Assembly (NCBI GenBank): GCA_016717205.1
Contig: JADKGC010000005.1
Location: 542,634-606,633, forward strand
Reading direction: 5' to 3'
Source of the DNA: Candidatus Flexifilum breve
GTDB taxonomy: Bacteria; Chloroflexota; Anaerolineae; Aggregatilineales; Phototrophicaceae
Length of the DNA: 64,000 nucleotides
In this document: in pieces, positions 43,186 to 52,005 of the stretch
Layout: each line of letters begins with the position of its first letter
How positions within the stretch are numbered: position 1 is the first letter of the stretch
Position numbers and translations under genes: made by a program
The notes under the pieces: model-generated
Told to the model about the DNA's origin: nothing
The model's database searches: none
What the model saw: the letters and a program-made list of their open reading frames with translations, nothing else

Positions 43186-43266
43186 ACCTCACCCCAAGAA
43201 TCTGACAGTTCTTTGCCCCTCTCCCGTGGGAGAGGGGCGGTTGAGCGGAGCGAAACGGGGTGAGGC
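43186..43266. repeat. R2 repeat unit, long form, second copy
   Basis: About 80 bases, nearly the same as 3275-3354, with the inner hairpin CCCCTCTCCCGTGGGAGAGG. It lies just past the true stop of the neighbouring glycosyltransferase gene. Confidence 0.85.
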
Positions 43267-43301
43267 CAAATGAGAAGTCTCTGGAAGCGAATACAGCGTA
43301 G

Positions 43302-44828
43302 TCAATCCCCCTGCCGCTGATACAACTGCATCCCTGCACCGTAAAAAGTCGAACGGGTACTCGGTGATCAGCGCGTACTCCGCGTTGAACGCCTCCTGCT
43401 GGGCCAGCCCCTGCCGCACGAATCCCTCCATCGTCACCAGATAATCCGGCTGCGTGTCGTAGATCAACTGCGGCGGGATGGCATAGTTCATCCCCGGCAC
43501 GATCAGCGCCGCGTCGATGGGATAGTAGCGCGTGAGTTCCGGCGTCACCAGCCCGACCGTATCCACAATCGTCGCGCGGCTGAAATAGCCGACCGCGCCA
43601 ATATCGCCAGACGCGACGCGCGTTTCCGCCGTCACGCCGAGGTCATTGCGCAGGTGTTCGCCCATCTGCTGATACAACAGTTCGATGGCATGCCATGCCA
43701 TTTTCGGCGCGGGACGGTTCGGCCCGTGATCCGGCGTGAGCGTCCACCCACTGAGCGAAGTCACGACGCACAGCACGCCGATCCCGCCCGCGATCAGTGG
43801 CAGGGCGAACCTCTGTTTCTGGAGCGGTCGCAGCAGCGCCCATAATCCGACGAAGACGCCGACGATCAACGCGGGGAGGGGCGGCGCGTTGTACCAGCGA
43901 AACATCTGCGGGTTGAGCACGGCGAAGGCGGCGAAATACACCCACGGGTACAGCAGCAGCGGCACCATCCGCCGTTCGGTGCGCAGCGCATAGCTGAACG
44001 CGAACAACGTGCACGCGAGGATCAGCACCGCGCCGATCATCACGCCGAGTGAGCCGAGTAGATCGAACTGGAAGAAGGCGTTGGAGTAGGTTTGCAGCAG
44101 TTGACCGAGCGCGGCATTCGGCTGAATGAGATAGGCGAAGCGTTTGGCCGTCACCGAATTGGGGATCGCCGTGCCGAAGTAGGCGAGGCTGAACAGCATC
44201 CACGGCAGCACGACTAGCACCGCCGCGCTCCACGTGCGCAGCGGCAGCTTACGCCGCGTGATCCACGATTCGCCCAATTGCCACACCAGCAGCGGCCCGA
44301 TCCACAGCACCGAATCGACGCGCGTGAGCACGCCCAACCCTGCGCACACGCCCATCGCAATGTCGCGCCACTTGTGCTCCGAGACGACATAGAAATACGT
44401 CGCCGCGATCAGCCACAGCACGACGACGCTCGTCTCCATGCCGCCGACCGCGAAGGTCACGCTCATGGGGCTAATCGCCCACAGCGCGGCGGGGAAGATC
44501 GCCACCAGTTCGCGCCCCGTGACTTTGCGCGCGATCAGGAAGATCAGCGCCGCGCTGATCGCATCGGCGAGGGCGCTCACGGTCAGCGCGTACCACGGAT
44601 ACGCTTCACCACCGACCACGCCGAACGCTGCCATGATCAGCGCGAACAGCGGCGTCGTCGTGCCGAGCGTGTGCACGCCGGGGTTGTACACGAAGCCGAC
44701 CCCTCGACGATGTTGCGGCTGTAACGGAAGGTGATGAAGGCGTCGTCAATCGTGCGCGGGCCGGGGATGATCCGCGCCACCAGCGCGACGAGCAGCAAGC
44801 CGAGCAGGATAAGTCGAGTTCTAGTCAT
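43302..44828 (-). CDS. Polytopic membrane glycosyltransferase (two frameshifts)
   Basis: A protein of about 510 residues with roughly ten membrane helices. Start ATG 44828 (MTRTRLILLGLLLVALVARI) leads to GPRTIDDAFITFRYSRNIVEG, an acidic loop usual in GT39/GT87-type sugar transferases. The frame breaks in GAGGGGTC near 44700; one missing G restores VGFVYNPGVHTLG. A second break is in a T5 run near 43340; one T less gives FDFYGAGMQLYQRQGD and a stop at 43302. As written the frame runs on into the R2 repeat at 43189. Both breaks are in homopolymers, so assembly error is as likely as decay. The start overlaps the upstream gene by 8 bases. Confidence 0.7.
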
Positions 44829-45600
44829 GCTGCCGGGCATCCTCGGTATCAATTTTGGTGTGTAGACGATCTTTGGCCGCTTTGGCAAAATCAGCTGTCG
44901 TGTCGACTGAGGAGACGGATTTATGCAGCGGATCGCGCGGTTTGGGCGGCGTTCGTTTGCGCGTGAACGGTGCAAACCACCATCCTGCGAGGAACAAACC
45001 CACAGCCCCGGCAACTAGTCCTCCCTGTGCTACGCGATCCACCGGATCAACGTAGCCGGGAACACTGAAATAGCGCACCACACCGCCGCCCGTCGAGTCC
45101 ACCAACGCCGTGAAGGCAGGGTCGAGCACGGTATTCACACGGATATAGAGCCACAGGGGTTGGTTCAGCGCACGCGCAGCGGTGACGTAATCGGTGATTT
45201 GCTCGACGCGATCTTCCTGCGTATACAGCAGATTGCGCGCGTTCTTCGATTCGGCAATGTAGCCGGCGCCGATGAAATCGGGTCGCCGGAAGCTGCCCTC
45301 AATCGGCTGGGTGGTTAAGCAGACGCGGCATTCGCTCGTTGGGGGTGTGCCCTGTGTGCTGCTGCAAATGCATACGCGTTGATCTGGAGCGTTGTTGTTC
45401 GGTAGGCCTAGATCAATGGCGAGAACGCGTTCGGCGTCGTCGCCAATCGCCTGCGGGCTAGCTTGCCCGCTAGTGAGGGGTGACGCGCTCGAATAGCGCC
45501 TCCCGGTCGGGTTCGGCGCAGTGAAATTGAGCAGGAGCACGATACAGACGAGAATGGTCAGCAAGGAGAGCAGAAATAAGAGCCGCCTGATCCGGCGCAT
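44821..45600 (-). CDS. Membrane-anchored protein with PD-(D/E)XK-like motif
   Basis: About 259 residues. N-terminal helix LFLLSLLTILVCIVLLLNF, and another hydrophobic stretch near residue 200 (GGLVAGAVGLFLAGWWFAPF). Between them RRPDFIGAGYIAESKNARNL has the spacing D-x8-E-x-K of restriction-endonuclease folds; QITDYVTAARALNQPLWLYIRVN recalls Tox-REase-type nucleases. Four cysteines (CICSS; CRVC) come before it. Function is not known; a toxin-like or DNA-handling role is speculation. ATG 45600 follows GGGAGA. Overlaps the glycosyltransferase start. Confidence 0.5.
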   Translation of the reverse strand: MRRIRRLLFLLSLLTILVCIVLLLNFTAPNPTGRRYSSASPLTSGQASPQAIGDDAERVLAIDLGLPNNNAPDQRVCICSSTQGTPPTSECRVCLTTQPIEGSFRRPDFIGAGYIAESKNARNLLYTQEDRVEQITDYVTAARALNQPLWLYIRVNTVLDPAFTALVDSTGGGVVRYFSVPGYVDPVDRVAQGGLVAGAVGLFLAGWWFAPFTRKRTPPKPRDPLHKSVSSVDTTADFAKAAKDRLHTKIDTEDARQHD

Positions 45601-45616
45601 CAATGAATCTCCCAAT

Positions 45617-45658
45617 AAAAAAGGCGCAAAGCTGAGTCTATCTTACTCGCTTTGCGCC
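45617..45658 (-). terminator. Terminator after trxB
   Basis: GGCGCAAAG (45623-45631) pairs with CTTTGCGCC (45650-45658), followed on the minus strand by six T. Confidence 0.8.
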
Positions 45659-45740
45659 TCATGGATCGTTGGGGCGATGCCTATGTAGGGACGCGATTTA
45701 TCGCGTCCGCTCCACATGTTCGAGTTCGGAGCCTAACGGG

Positions 45741-46718
45741 TTAATCCCCGCTGGTGGCGACCTGCGCTTCGGTGCTCAGGTCTTGCAGATCGCGTTCGCG
45801 TTCACCCAGCCAGTTGACCGTCGCCAGCGCCGCCGAGGCGCCCTGACCGGATGCGGTGATCGCCTGCCGGAAGTAGTTATCGTGAATCTCGCCGCCCGCG
45901 AACACGCCTTCCACGCTCGTACGCATGAAATCATCGACAATCAGGTAGCCGAGATCATCCGTTTTGAGCTGCGTACCAAAGATGCCGCTGTTGGGGTCAT
46001 ACCCGGCGAAGATGAACACGCCGTCGATCAGCTTGTCTTCGGTCGCGCCCGTCTGAACGTTGCGCAGGGTCACATTCGTCACCCTGCCATCCGCGCCCTT
46101 GATCTCGTCCACAACCGTGTCATAGATGAACTTGATGCGGTCATTCTGGAAGGCGCGCGTCTGCAGCGCAACGCTCGCGCGGAGTTCGTTACGGCGATGC
46201 ACCACCGTCACCGAGTTGGCGAACTTGGTCAGGAAGATCGCTTCCTGCAGCGCCGAGTCGCCGCCGCCGACCACGATGATGTCCTTGCCGCGGAAGAAGA
46301 AGCCATCGCACGTTGCGCACCACGACACGCCGCGCCCGATGAATTGATCTTCGCCGGGGATGTGCAGTTTACGCGGGTTCGCGCCAATCGTGACGATCAC
46401 GGCATCCGCCATGTATTCTTCGTTCTGCGTCTTGACGTAGAACGGCGAGCCTTTGGTGAAGTCCATCGCCGTGACAATATCGTAGTCAAATTCCGCGCCG
46501 AAGCGTTCGGCCTGAGCGCGGATACGTTCCGCGAGTTCCGGCCCGGTGATCCCTTCCGGGAAGCCGGGGAAGTTATCGACATCATGCGTGGTGGCGATCT
46601 GGCCGCCAAGCTGCGTGCCGGTGATGACAACCGTGCTCAATTGGGCACGAGCCGTATAGATGGCCGCGGTCAAACCCGCTGGTCCCGACCCGATGATTAA
46701 CACACGTACCTTGCGCAT
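45741..46718 (-). CDS. trxB: Thioredoxin reductase
   Basis: 325 residues. FAD site VLIIGSGPAGLTAAIYTARA (7-26), redox pair WCATCDG (Cys134, Cys137), NAD(P) site IIVVGGGDSALQEAIF and the closing motif GVFAGGEIHDNYFRQAITASG. The last usually reads FAAGD, so the GGEIH version is unusual and could change FAD contacts or partner choice. Ribosome binding site AGAGGATAGGGT. It lies ten bases after a zf-HC2 gene and before a terminator. Confidence 0.92.
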   Translation of the reverse strand: MRKVRVLIIGSGPAGLTAAIYTARAQLSTVVITGTQLGGQIATTHDVDNFPGFPEGITGPELAERIRAQAERFGAEFDYDIVTAMDFTKGSPFYVKTQNEEYMADAVIVTIGANPRKLHIPGEDQFIGRGVSWCATCDGFFFRGKDIIVVGGGDSALQEAIFLTKFANSVTVVHRRNELRASVALQTRAFQNDRIKFIYDTVVDEIKGADGRVTNVTLRNVQTGATEDKLIDGVFIFAGYDPNSGIFGTQLKTDDLGYLIVDDFMRTSVEGVFAGGEIHDNYFRQAITASGQGASAALATVNWLGERERDLQDLSTEAQVATSGD

Positions 46719-46728
46719 ACCCTATCCT

Positions 46729-46974
46729 CTAAGAAGCTGTCAAACCCTGGTTTTCGGCGCGAATAATCGCCAGTAATGCCTCGTACTCTTCGCGGCAGTC
46801 GGGGCAGCACATCAGGTGCTCCTCGACCGCTGGCAGCAGATCCCGCGCATCCGCGCCGCTCGCCACCAGTTCCGCGAAACAATTAAACTGTGAGCCACAC
46901 GTCTCGCAGTCAATGATCGTATCCAGATGGGCATCAAAAATACAATCGACTAGTTTACGCAGTTGATCATCCAC
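46729..46974 (-). CDS. zf-HC2 zinc-finger protein (anti-sigma-like)
   Basis: 81 residues from GTG 46974 (GGGGGAAC upstream). C-terminal EEHLMCCPDCREEYEALL is the H-x3-C-x2-C zinc site of anti-sigma factors; a second pair CETC and a lone cysteine lie at about 24-32. No membrane helix, so it would act in the cytoplasm. No sigma gene is adjacent; the nearest ECF gene is at 49664. Linked to trxB, so a redox-responsive role is plausible. Confidence 0.75.
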   Translation of the reverse strand: MDDQLRKLVDCIFDAHLDTIIDCETCGSQFNCFAELVASGADARDLLPAVEEHLMCCPDCREEYEALLAIIRAENQGLTAS

Positions 46975-47210
46975 CGCGTTCCCCCAACGTTCCGATTTTC
47001 GTATCTATAGGATCGGACGCCAACCGACAGGGCAATCTTACCGCAACCACGGCAGCGTATTCGTCGGCGGCGCACACGAGAATCATAATCTGAAATGAGC
47101 GAATGCGTTGGAGGAGGTAACGCGTGGGAAAATCCTAGGGCGTGCTCATGGGGCCTTGCCCTCTCCCAAGGGAGAGGGCGGTTGAGCGCAGCGAAACGGG
47201 TGAGGTTCGC
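46975..47210. repeat. Intergenic region with R2 unit
   Basis: R2 at about 47155-47208 with CCCTCTCCCAAGGGAGAGGG and GCGGTTGAGCGCAGCGAAAC, related to the long copies at 3275 and 43186. The rest has no gene. Confidence 0.6.
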
Positions 47211-48569
47211 CTACTCCGCGCCGACCGGGTGCAGTTCCTTCGCCGCGATCTCCGGAGTACTGTCCGCCGTTTCAGGGAGATAATCCGGGCGTTCACTTTC
47301 GATATAGCGCACCCGGGGCAGCGCGTAGACCAGCGCCGTGGTGATCAGCAGGCCTGCGCCCGCCAGCATAATGATCAAGCCCATGCCCGCGCCCGGTTGA
47401 CTGCCGACCAGCGGCGCGAAGACGGCCCAGCCCGGCGTATTGACCGCGGGTTCGAACACGTTGTCGACCAGCGGGCCAACCAGCAGGTAGGACAAGGGCA
47501 TGAAGAACATGGTCATCTGACCGAGCGCGGCGAACACGCGCCCTTGAATATCCGGCGGGACTTTAGCCTGCATCAGGGAGGTGGCCGACGCATTGACCAT
47601 CGGCGCGGTCAGCGTCATCAGCACGAGTGTCACGCCGAGCAGCACGGGCGTCTGCGCGCTGCCCACGCCGATCATAAACAGACTGCTGATCAGAATGCCG
47701 CCCATAATCGTGTGAATGCGCGGGCGCGTGCCGCCCCACACGCCGATGATGATCGCGCCGATGATCATGCCAAAATCAGCGACCGCCTGCAGCAGACCCA
47801 TCGTCGCTTCGCTGCCTGTACGCGCCAGCAGATAGGGCGTTAAGAGCATCCCCGCGCCCGCGAACAGGAAGTTCACCAGCGAAATGTGCAGTGTGAGCAT
47901 GAATAGGTTGCGCCACGACCACATATACTTCAGCCCGCCGACCATCTCTTTCCAGACCGTGCCCTGCATCTGCCTGCCGATTTCGGTCTGCGTGGGGCGT
48001 GGGATGCGCATGAACATGACGACGACCGCCGCGACAGCAAATGTCACCAGGTCGAGGCCGATGATCCCGTTCAGGCCGATCAGCGCGTACAGCGCGCCCG
48101 TGAGCGCTGGCGCGAGCACGCCTGCCAGCGGCCCGGTGAGCGTTTGCAACGCATTCGCCCGGTCGCGCTGATCATCCGGCACGAGCATGGTGACTGCCGC
48201 GGTGAAGGCGGGCGACTGGAACACGCCAAACCACGACTTGATGAAGGCGATGATATACAGATGCCAGATCTGGAAGCCGCCGGAGAGGAAACTGACGAGC
48301 AGGATGACCGTGCCGAGCGCTTGCCCTGCGTCCGAGAGCATCATCACGTAACGGCGATCCCAGCGATCCGCCAGCACGCCCGCAAAGCTTGCGCCGATGA
48401 TCTGCGGCAGAATGGTGAAGACCGAGACGAGCGCCAGCGGCGTGACATCACCCGTCTGGTTGTAGATGTAGATGCTCAACGCCAGATCGGTCATGCGCGA
48501 CCCGATCAGCGAGAAGGTCTGCGTGAAGATGAGCGTGTAGAACGTCCGCAGATTGCGTGTGGCGTCCAT
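47211..48569 (-). CDS. Major facilitator superfamily transporter
   Basis: 452 residues, about twelve helices. The loop FAGVLADRWDRRYVMMLSDAGQ after helix 2 is the MFS signature. It is closest in style to MFS_3/ATP-independent drug or siderophore exporters. GGGGGAAATCGG before ATG 48569. The transported compound is unknown. Confidence 0.87.
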   Translation of the reverse strand: MDATRNLRTFYTLIFTQTFSLIGSRMTDLALSIYIYNQTGDVTPLALVSVFTILPQIIGASFAGVLADRWDRRYVMMLSDAGQALGTVILLVSFLSGGFQIWHLYIIAFIKSWFGVFQSPAFTAAVTMLVPDDQRDRANALQTLTGPLAGVLAPALTGALYALIGLNGIIGLDLVTFAVAAVVVMFMRIPRPTQTEIGRQMQGTVWKEMVGGLKYMWSWRNLFMLTLHISLVNFLFAGAGMLLTPYLLARTGSEATMGLLQAVADFGMIIGAIIIGVWGGTRPRIHTIMGGILISSLFMIGVGSAQTPVLLGVTLVLMTLTAPMVNASATSLMQAKVPPDIQGRVFAALGQMTMFFMPLSYLLVGPLVDNVFEPAVNTPGWAVFAPLVGSQPGAGMGLIIMLAGAGLLITTALVYALPRVRYIESERPDYLPETADSTPEIAAKELHPVGAE

Positions 48570-48673
48570 CCGATTTCCCCCGACATGTGTGTGATGTCTG
48601 GTATTACGGATGAACGCCGAATTTGTTCTAAAATCGAAGGAATCTCCGCCAAAAGTCGGAGAACAACCTGAAA

Positions 48674-49306
48674 TTACGGCTTCAGATACCCGTTGGTCTT
48701 GCCATTGAGCAGCGGCGGCGACTTCTTGACGACCGCATCGACCAACCCGTATTCGACTGCCTTCGCCGCGTCGAGGTAGGTATCGCGTTCCATGTCGCGT
48801 TCCAGCACGTCGCGCGGTTGCCCGGTATGGCGCTGGAAAATATCGAGCAGGCGGTTTTTGAGCCGCTGGAACTCGTTGGCGGCGATCATCATGTCCGTGA
48901 CCTGCCCCTGCATTCCGCCGAGCGGTTGGTGCATGTGAATCGTCGCATTCGGCAGGGCAAAGCGCTGGCCGTGCGCCCCGCTGATCAGCAGCGTCGTGCC
49001 GAAGCTGGCCGTCATGCCGACCGCCGTCGTGCTCACGGGCGCGTTCAGTTCCTGCATCGCATCGTAGATCGCCAGACCGGAGTACACCTCGCCGCCGGGA
49101 GAATGGATGTACATCTGGATCGGGCGTTCCGGGTCTTCCCGGTTGAGGTAGAGCAGTTGCGCGACGATCAGGTTAGCGACGGGCGCGTTGATGTCCGATC
49201 CGAGGATCACCATGCGCTCTTTGAGCAGCAGCGAATAGATGTCGAAGGCGCGTTCGCCGTAACTGGTCTGTTCCACCACCATCGGGACGAGATTGAAGAG
49301 ATTCAT
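48674..49306 (-). CDS. clpP: ATP-dependent Clp protease proteolytic subunit
   Basis: 210 residues. Active triad Ser101 (GMTASFG), His126 (HMHQP) and Asp175 (ERDTY). The hydrophobic-pocket region YIHSPGGEVYSG is normal. The Ser motif has TAS rather than the usual AAS. No clpX or tig gene is adjacent, as often seen for extra clpP copies. Confidence 0.93.
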   Translation of the reverse strand: MNLFNLVPMVVEQTSYGERAFDIYSLLLKERMVILGSDINAPVANLIVAQLLYLNREDPERPIQMYIHSPGGEVYSGLAIYDAMQELNAPVSTTAVGMTASFGTTLLISGAHGQRFALPNATIHMHQPLGGMQGQVTDMMIAANEFQRLKNRLLDIFQRHTGQPRDVLERDMERDTYLDAAKAVEYGLVDAVVKKSPPLLNGKTNGYLKP

Positions 49307-49663
49307 AGCTCATGTTCCTCTCTGATTTGATCCCATGTCCAGCCGCTGGGCCGGGGTTATCGTCGTTCGCCCGCGTGTAGGGGCAGACCTCCGAGAAAAC
49401 CGTTTTTGGGTAGGGATGCCATTCATTACGTCCGCTGTCCCCTCAATTCAAACGGCTTCTAAGAGAGTGTCCAATAAGGGCGTCATCTGTAGGGACGAGG
49501 CATGCCTCGTCCTAATCTCTAGAGAGGGATACAGAGGACAAGGCATGCCTTGTCCCTATATAAACCTCGCCAATCAAGATAAGGGTACGCTTTTTAGACA
49601 CCCTCTAATTACCCTATCCGCCGACCTCCGCTCTCCCCGCTTGCGTGGGAGAGGGGAAGTCGC
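49307..49663. repeat. MITE-like element with R1 copies
   Basis: A 357-base gap. AGAGAGTGTCCAAT (about 49459-49472) and TTTTTAGACACCCTCT (about 49592-49607) are inverted ends around two R1 hairpins (arms GGACGAGGC and GGACAAGGC) and a short linker. Outside lie another R1 (about 49411-49433) and an R2 arm (about 49632-49653). Confidence 0.6.
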
Positions 49664-50320
49664 CTATGCCACCACCGCCAGCGTTGGGATCGGCTGTTGA
49701 TATCGTCGATACAGCGCGACCAACGCGGCGATCTGCACGTCCATGAGCCAATGATCGCCACCACCCAGTCCAGAGATCGTCGTGGTGAGGCTCATCATGG
49801 GCAGCGTTTCGCGCAGATGTTCGCGGGCGTACTGCAAGCGCTTCTTGACCGTCGTCAGCGGGAGCGCTAACCCCTGCGCGATCTCATCCAGCGAGTAGCC
49901 GTAGCCGTAGAACAGCTCGGTGACTTCGCGCTCGTGGCGCGGCAGGCGTTTGACCGCCCCCCATACCTGATCGCGCCGTTCGCGCTCTTCGGCACCACGC
50001 GCGGGGTCGGCCTCATGCGGCGCGGGCGCGTCGTCGTCCATCGGGCTGATCTCCGGCGTGTGGCGGCGCGTCATGCGGCTGCACTCGCTGAGCACGATCC
50101 GCTTGAGCCACGCGGCAAACGCGACCGGTTCGCGCAGTTGATCGAGCTTGCGATACGCCGTGAGGAACGCTTCCTGCGCTGCATCCTCGGCGGCCTGCTC
50201 ATCGCCGAGCACGTTGAACGCCCATGCGCGCGCCGCCGCGCCGAACCGTTCAATCAGCGCATTGAAGGCGTCACGGTCGCCGCGCTGCGCCGCTTCTACC
50301 CACCGTACATAGGACTGCAT
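49664..50320 (-). CDS. ECF-type RNA polymerase sigma factor
   Basis: 218 residues. Region 2: RDAFNALIERFGAAARAWAF, VLGDEQAAEDAAQEAFLTAYRKL; region 4: FYGYGYSLDEIAQGLALPLTTVKKRLQYARE. A C-terminal extension (about 170-218) is not usual and has no clear membrane helix. No anti-sigma gene is adjacent. TATACT lies upstream but no convincing -35. Confidence 0.87.
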   Translation of the reverse strand: MQSYVRWVEAAQRGDRDAFNALIERFGAAARAWAFNVLGDEQAAEDAAQEAFLTAYRKLDQLREPVAFAAWLKRIVLSECSRMTRRHTPEISPMDDDAPAPHEADPARGAEERERRDQVWGAVKRLPRHEREVTELFYGYGYSLDEIAQGLALPLTTVKKRLQYAREHLRETLPMMSLTTTISGLGGGDHWLMDVQIAALVALYRRYQQPIPTLAVVA

Positions 50321-50450
50321 GTCTTTACCCTCGTGATCACGCTCTACCTATAAAGAGCCAGTATAGGCGCAAAAGGTGACAAAATTTCTTTTGCGGTACA
50401 ATCCTCATATATTGGATGGTCATTTTGTGGAACGCTGAGGCTCTCGCCCT

Positions 50451-51179
50451 ATGCCCAACATCAACATGAATGTCAATCTCAAAGTGGTGGTGCTGGATAC
50501 CGACTACTACGCGCTGCAATCCATCAACAGCTATCTGGCGTGGGATCGGCGCACGCGCGTGACGCTGATGGCGCAGTCGCTGGATGAGCTGTGGGCGTAC
50601 ATCAACCGGGTGGGCGTGGCGGAGCAGCCGAATGTGATCGTCGTCGATGCCGATCATGTCGGCGGGGCGAGTGCCTTGCAGACCATGCTGGAACATCTGC
50701 GCCGCCGCATCAAAAAAGTCATGGTGATCTGCTTGGTGCGCGCTGCGGACCCCGCCTTGATGGAAGCGGCGGCGGCGGGTGGCGCGCGCGGTTACTTCGT
50801 CAAATCGGAGGTCGGCTCGCAGATCGCGTGGGCGATTGTCTACGCGATCGACCGCGAGTTCACCCTCAGCCGCGGTATCGAACGGCGTGGCGCGGATCAT
50901 CCCCGTTTACGGGCCGCGGATCGCCTGCCGCAGCAGCGCCAATTCCCCGAATTGACCGGGCGCATCCGGCAGGCCATTGAGCTGTGCGTGCTGCGTGGTA
51001 TGCCCGCGCAGTTGGCCGCCGACGAAATGGGCATCAGCCTGCACACTATCCGCTCGTATATCAAAGAGGGCTACCGCATCCTCGAAGCCCACGACGATAC
51101 CCATTTCCCCGACGATTTTTCACCGCAGGAACGCGCCTTCATGCGCCTCACGAGCTTCGTCAAAGACGAAGGCGCGTAA
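50451..51179 (+). CDS. Response-regulator-like protein with C-terminal HTH
   Basis: 242 residues. The receiver-like domain (about 8-125) has the phosphorylatable Asp in NVIVVDADH and a lysine in YFVKSEV; the loop acids before it are partly conserved (LDTDYY). A linker leads to RGMPAQLAADEMGISLHTIRSYIKEGYRIL (about 184-213), a LuxR-like helix-turn-helix. No histidine kinase is adjacent. It may pair with the orphan kinase at 11020, but nothing in the sequence shows that. Confidence 0.75.
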   Translation: MPNINMNVNLKVVVLDTDYYALQSINSYLAWDRRTRVTLMAQSLDELWAYINRVGVAEQPNVIVVDADHVGGASALQTMLEHLRRRIKKVMVICLVRAADPALMEAAAAGGARGYFVKSEVGSQIAWAIVYAIDREFTLSRGIERRGADHPRLRAADRLPQQRQFPELTGRIRQAIELCVLRGMPAQLAADEMGISLHTIRSYIKEGYRILEAHDDTHFPDDFSPQERAFMRLTSFVKDEGA

Positions 51180-51411
51180 ACGCGCTTCAGCAGCAGTCTG
51201 AATACTAGCAATTTCACTCGTAGGGCACGGCCGTGCGCCCCTACAACCTCATATTCGGCTGTTTACCGGATACAACACTCGAGTAGGTCTCGAATGTTTC
51301 CGTGTAGGGGCAGACCGATGTGTCTGCCCGTTTTCGGGCGCACACACAGGTGCGCCCCAACATCCGTTCACGGCGTTCTTTCGAGACCAGGCTTCAGTCG
51401 ATTCGCACGAG
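51180..51411. repeat. Intergenic R1 hairpins
   Basis: R1 short palindrome at about 51221-51245 (GTAGGGCACGG/CCGTGCGCCCCTAC) and the double hairpin at 51303-51358 (GGGGCAGACC..TGTCTGCCC, GGGCGCACA..TGCGCCCC), the uninterrupted counterpart of the 37362 copy. Confidence 0.7.
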
Positions 51412-51927
51412 TTAGCAGTCGAAGACGAACCAGCAGTATTGATTGCGCAGCCGTTGATCATCGAGCACGAGTTCACGGATCGCGTCGGGAAGCTGCGCGC
51501 GCTGCCACTGGCATTCCCGGCGACCCGCCTCTACTTGCGTTTCTTTGGGAGCCGCTGCCCGAACCGCGCGAATCGCATAGGCCGCAGCGCCGAGTTCGTG
51601 CGCGGCGACATGCGCCACGGCGGCGGCTTGTCCGGCGGCGTAAGCGGCTTCCCGCGCCGCCCCACGCAGTTCCCGTGCTGCGCCCATCGCGTGTCCGCCG
51701 AGCGCCCGGGCTTCCATCATCGGCAGCTTACCGCGTACCCACGCGCGCGCCGCGTCAATGGCCTGGCGCGGACGGTCATCACCGGGCTGCATTTGCTCGA
51801 AGAAGGGCAAAACATGTTCGGCGCAGACTGCTGCCCACAGCGCTAACAGACGATGATCGGCGTCCTGTAAGGAGCCGCCCCGCCGCACGGTGATCAACCG
51901 CGGATCCCGAATCGGGCTGAAGATCAC
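51412..51927 (-). CDS. Putative immunity protein (Imm-5-like)
   Basis: About 171 residues: RDPRLITVRRGGSLQDADHR, AVCAEHVLPFFEQMQPGDDR, then an alanine-rich helical half. This pattern belongs to a family often called putative immunity protein in genomes. No toxin gene is adjacent. GTG 51927 follows GAAGGG; the frame further upstream lies in repeats and the neighbouring IS. Confidence 0.55.
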   Translation of the reverse strand: MIFSPIRDPRLITVRRGGSLQDADHRLLALWAAVCAEHVLPFFEQMQPGDDRPRQAIDAARAWVRGKLPMMEARALGGHAMGAARELRGAAREAAYAAGQAAAVAHVAAHELGAAAYAIRAVRAAAPKETQVEAGRRECQWQRAQLPDAIRELVLDDQRLRNQYCWFVFDC

Positions 51928-52005
51928 AGGTCTACCCTTCTCGTAGGGACGAGAGACGAGAATGCCTAAAAGCCCCTCACCCCCACCCCTCTCCCACGCA
52001 AGCGG

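Noticed and set aside
43189..43301. Repeat-encoded tail of the glycosyltransferase as a real domain
   Set aside because: It arises from a frameshift in a T run; the other frame has a natural ending and stop at 43302.
46975..47210. Possible small gene at 47095
   Set aside because: Short frame running into an R2 repeat, with no ribosome binding site or motif.
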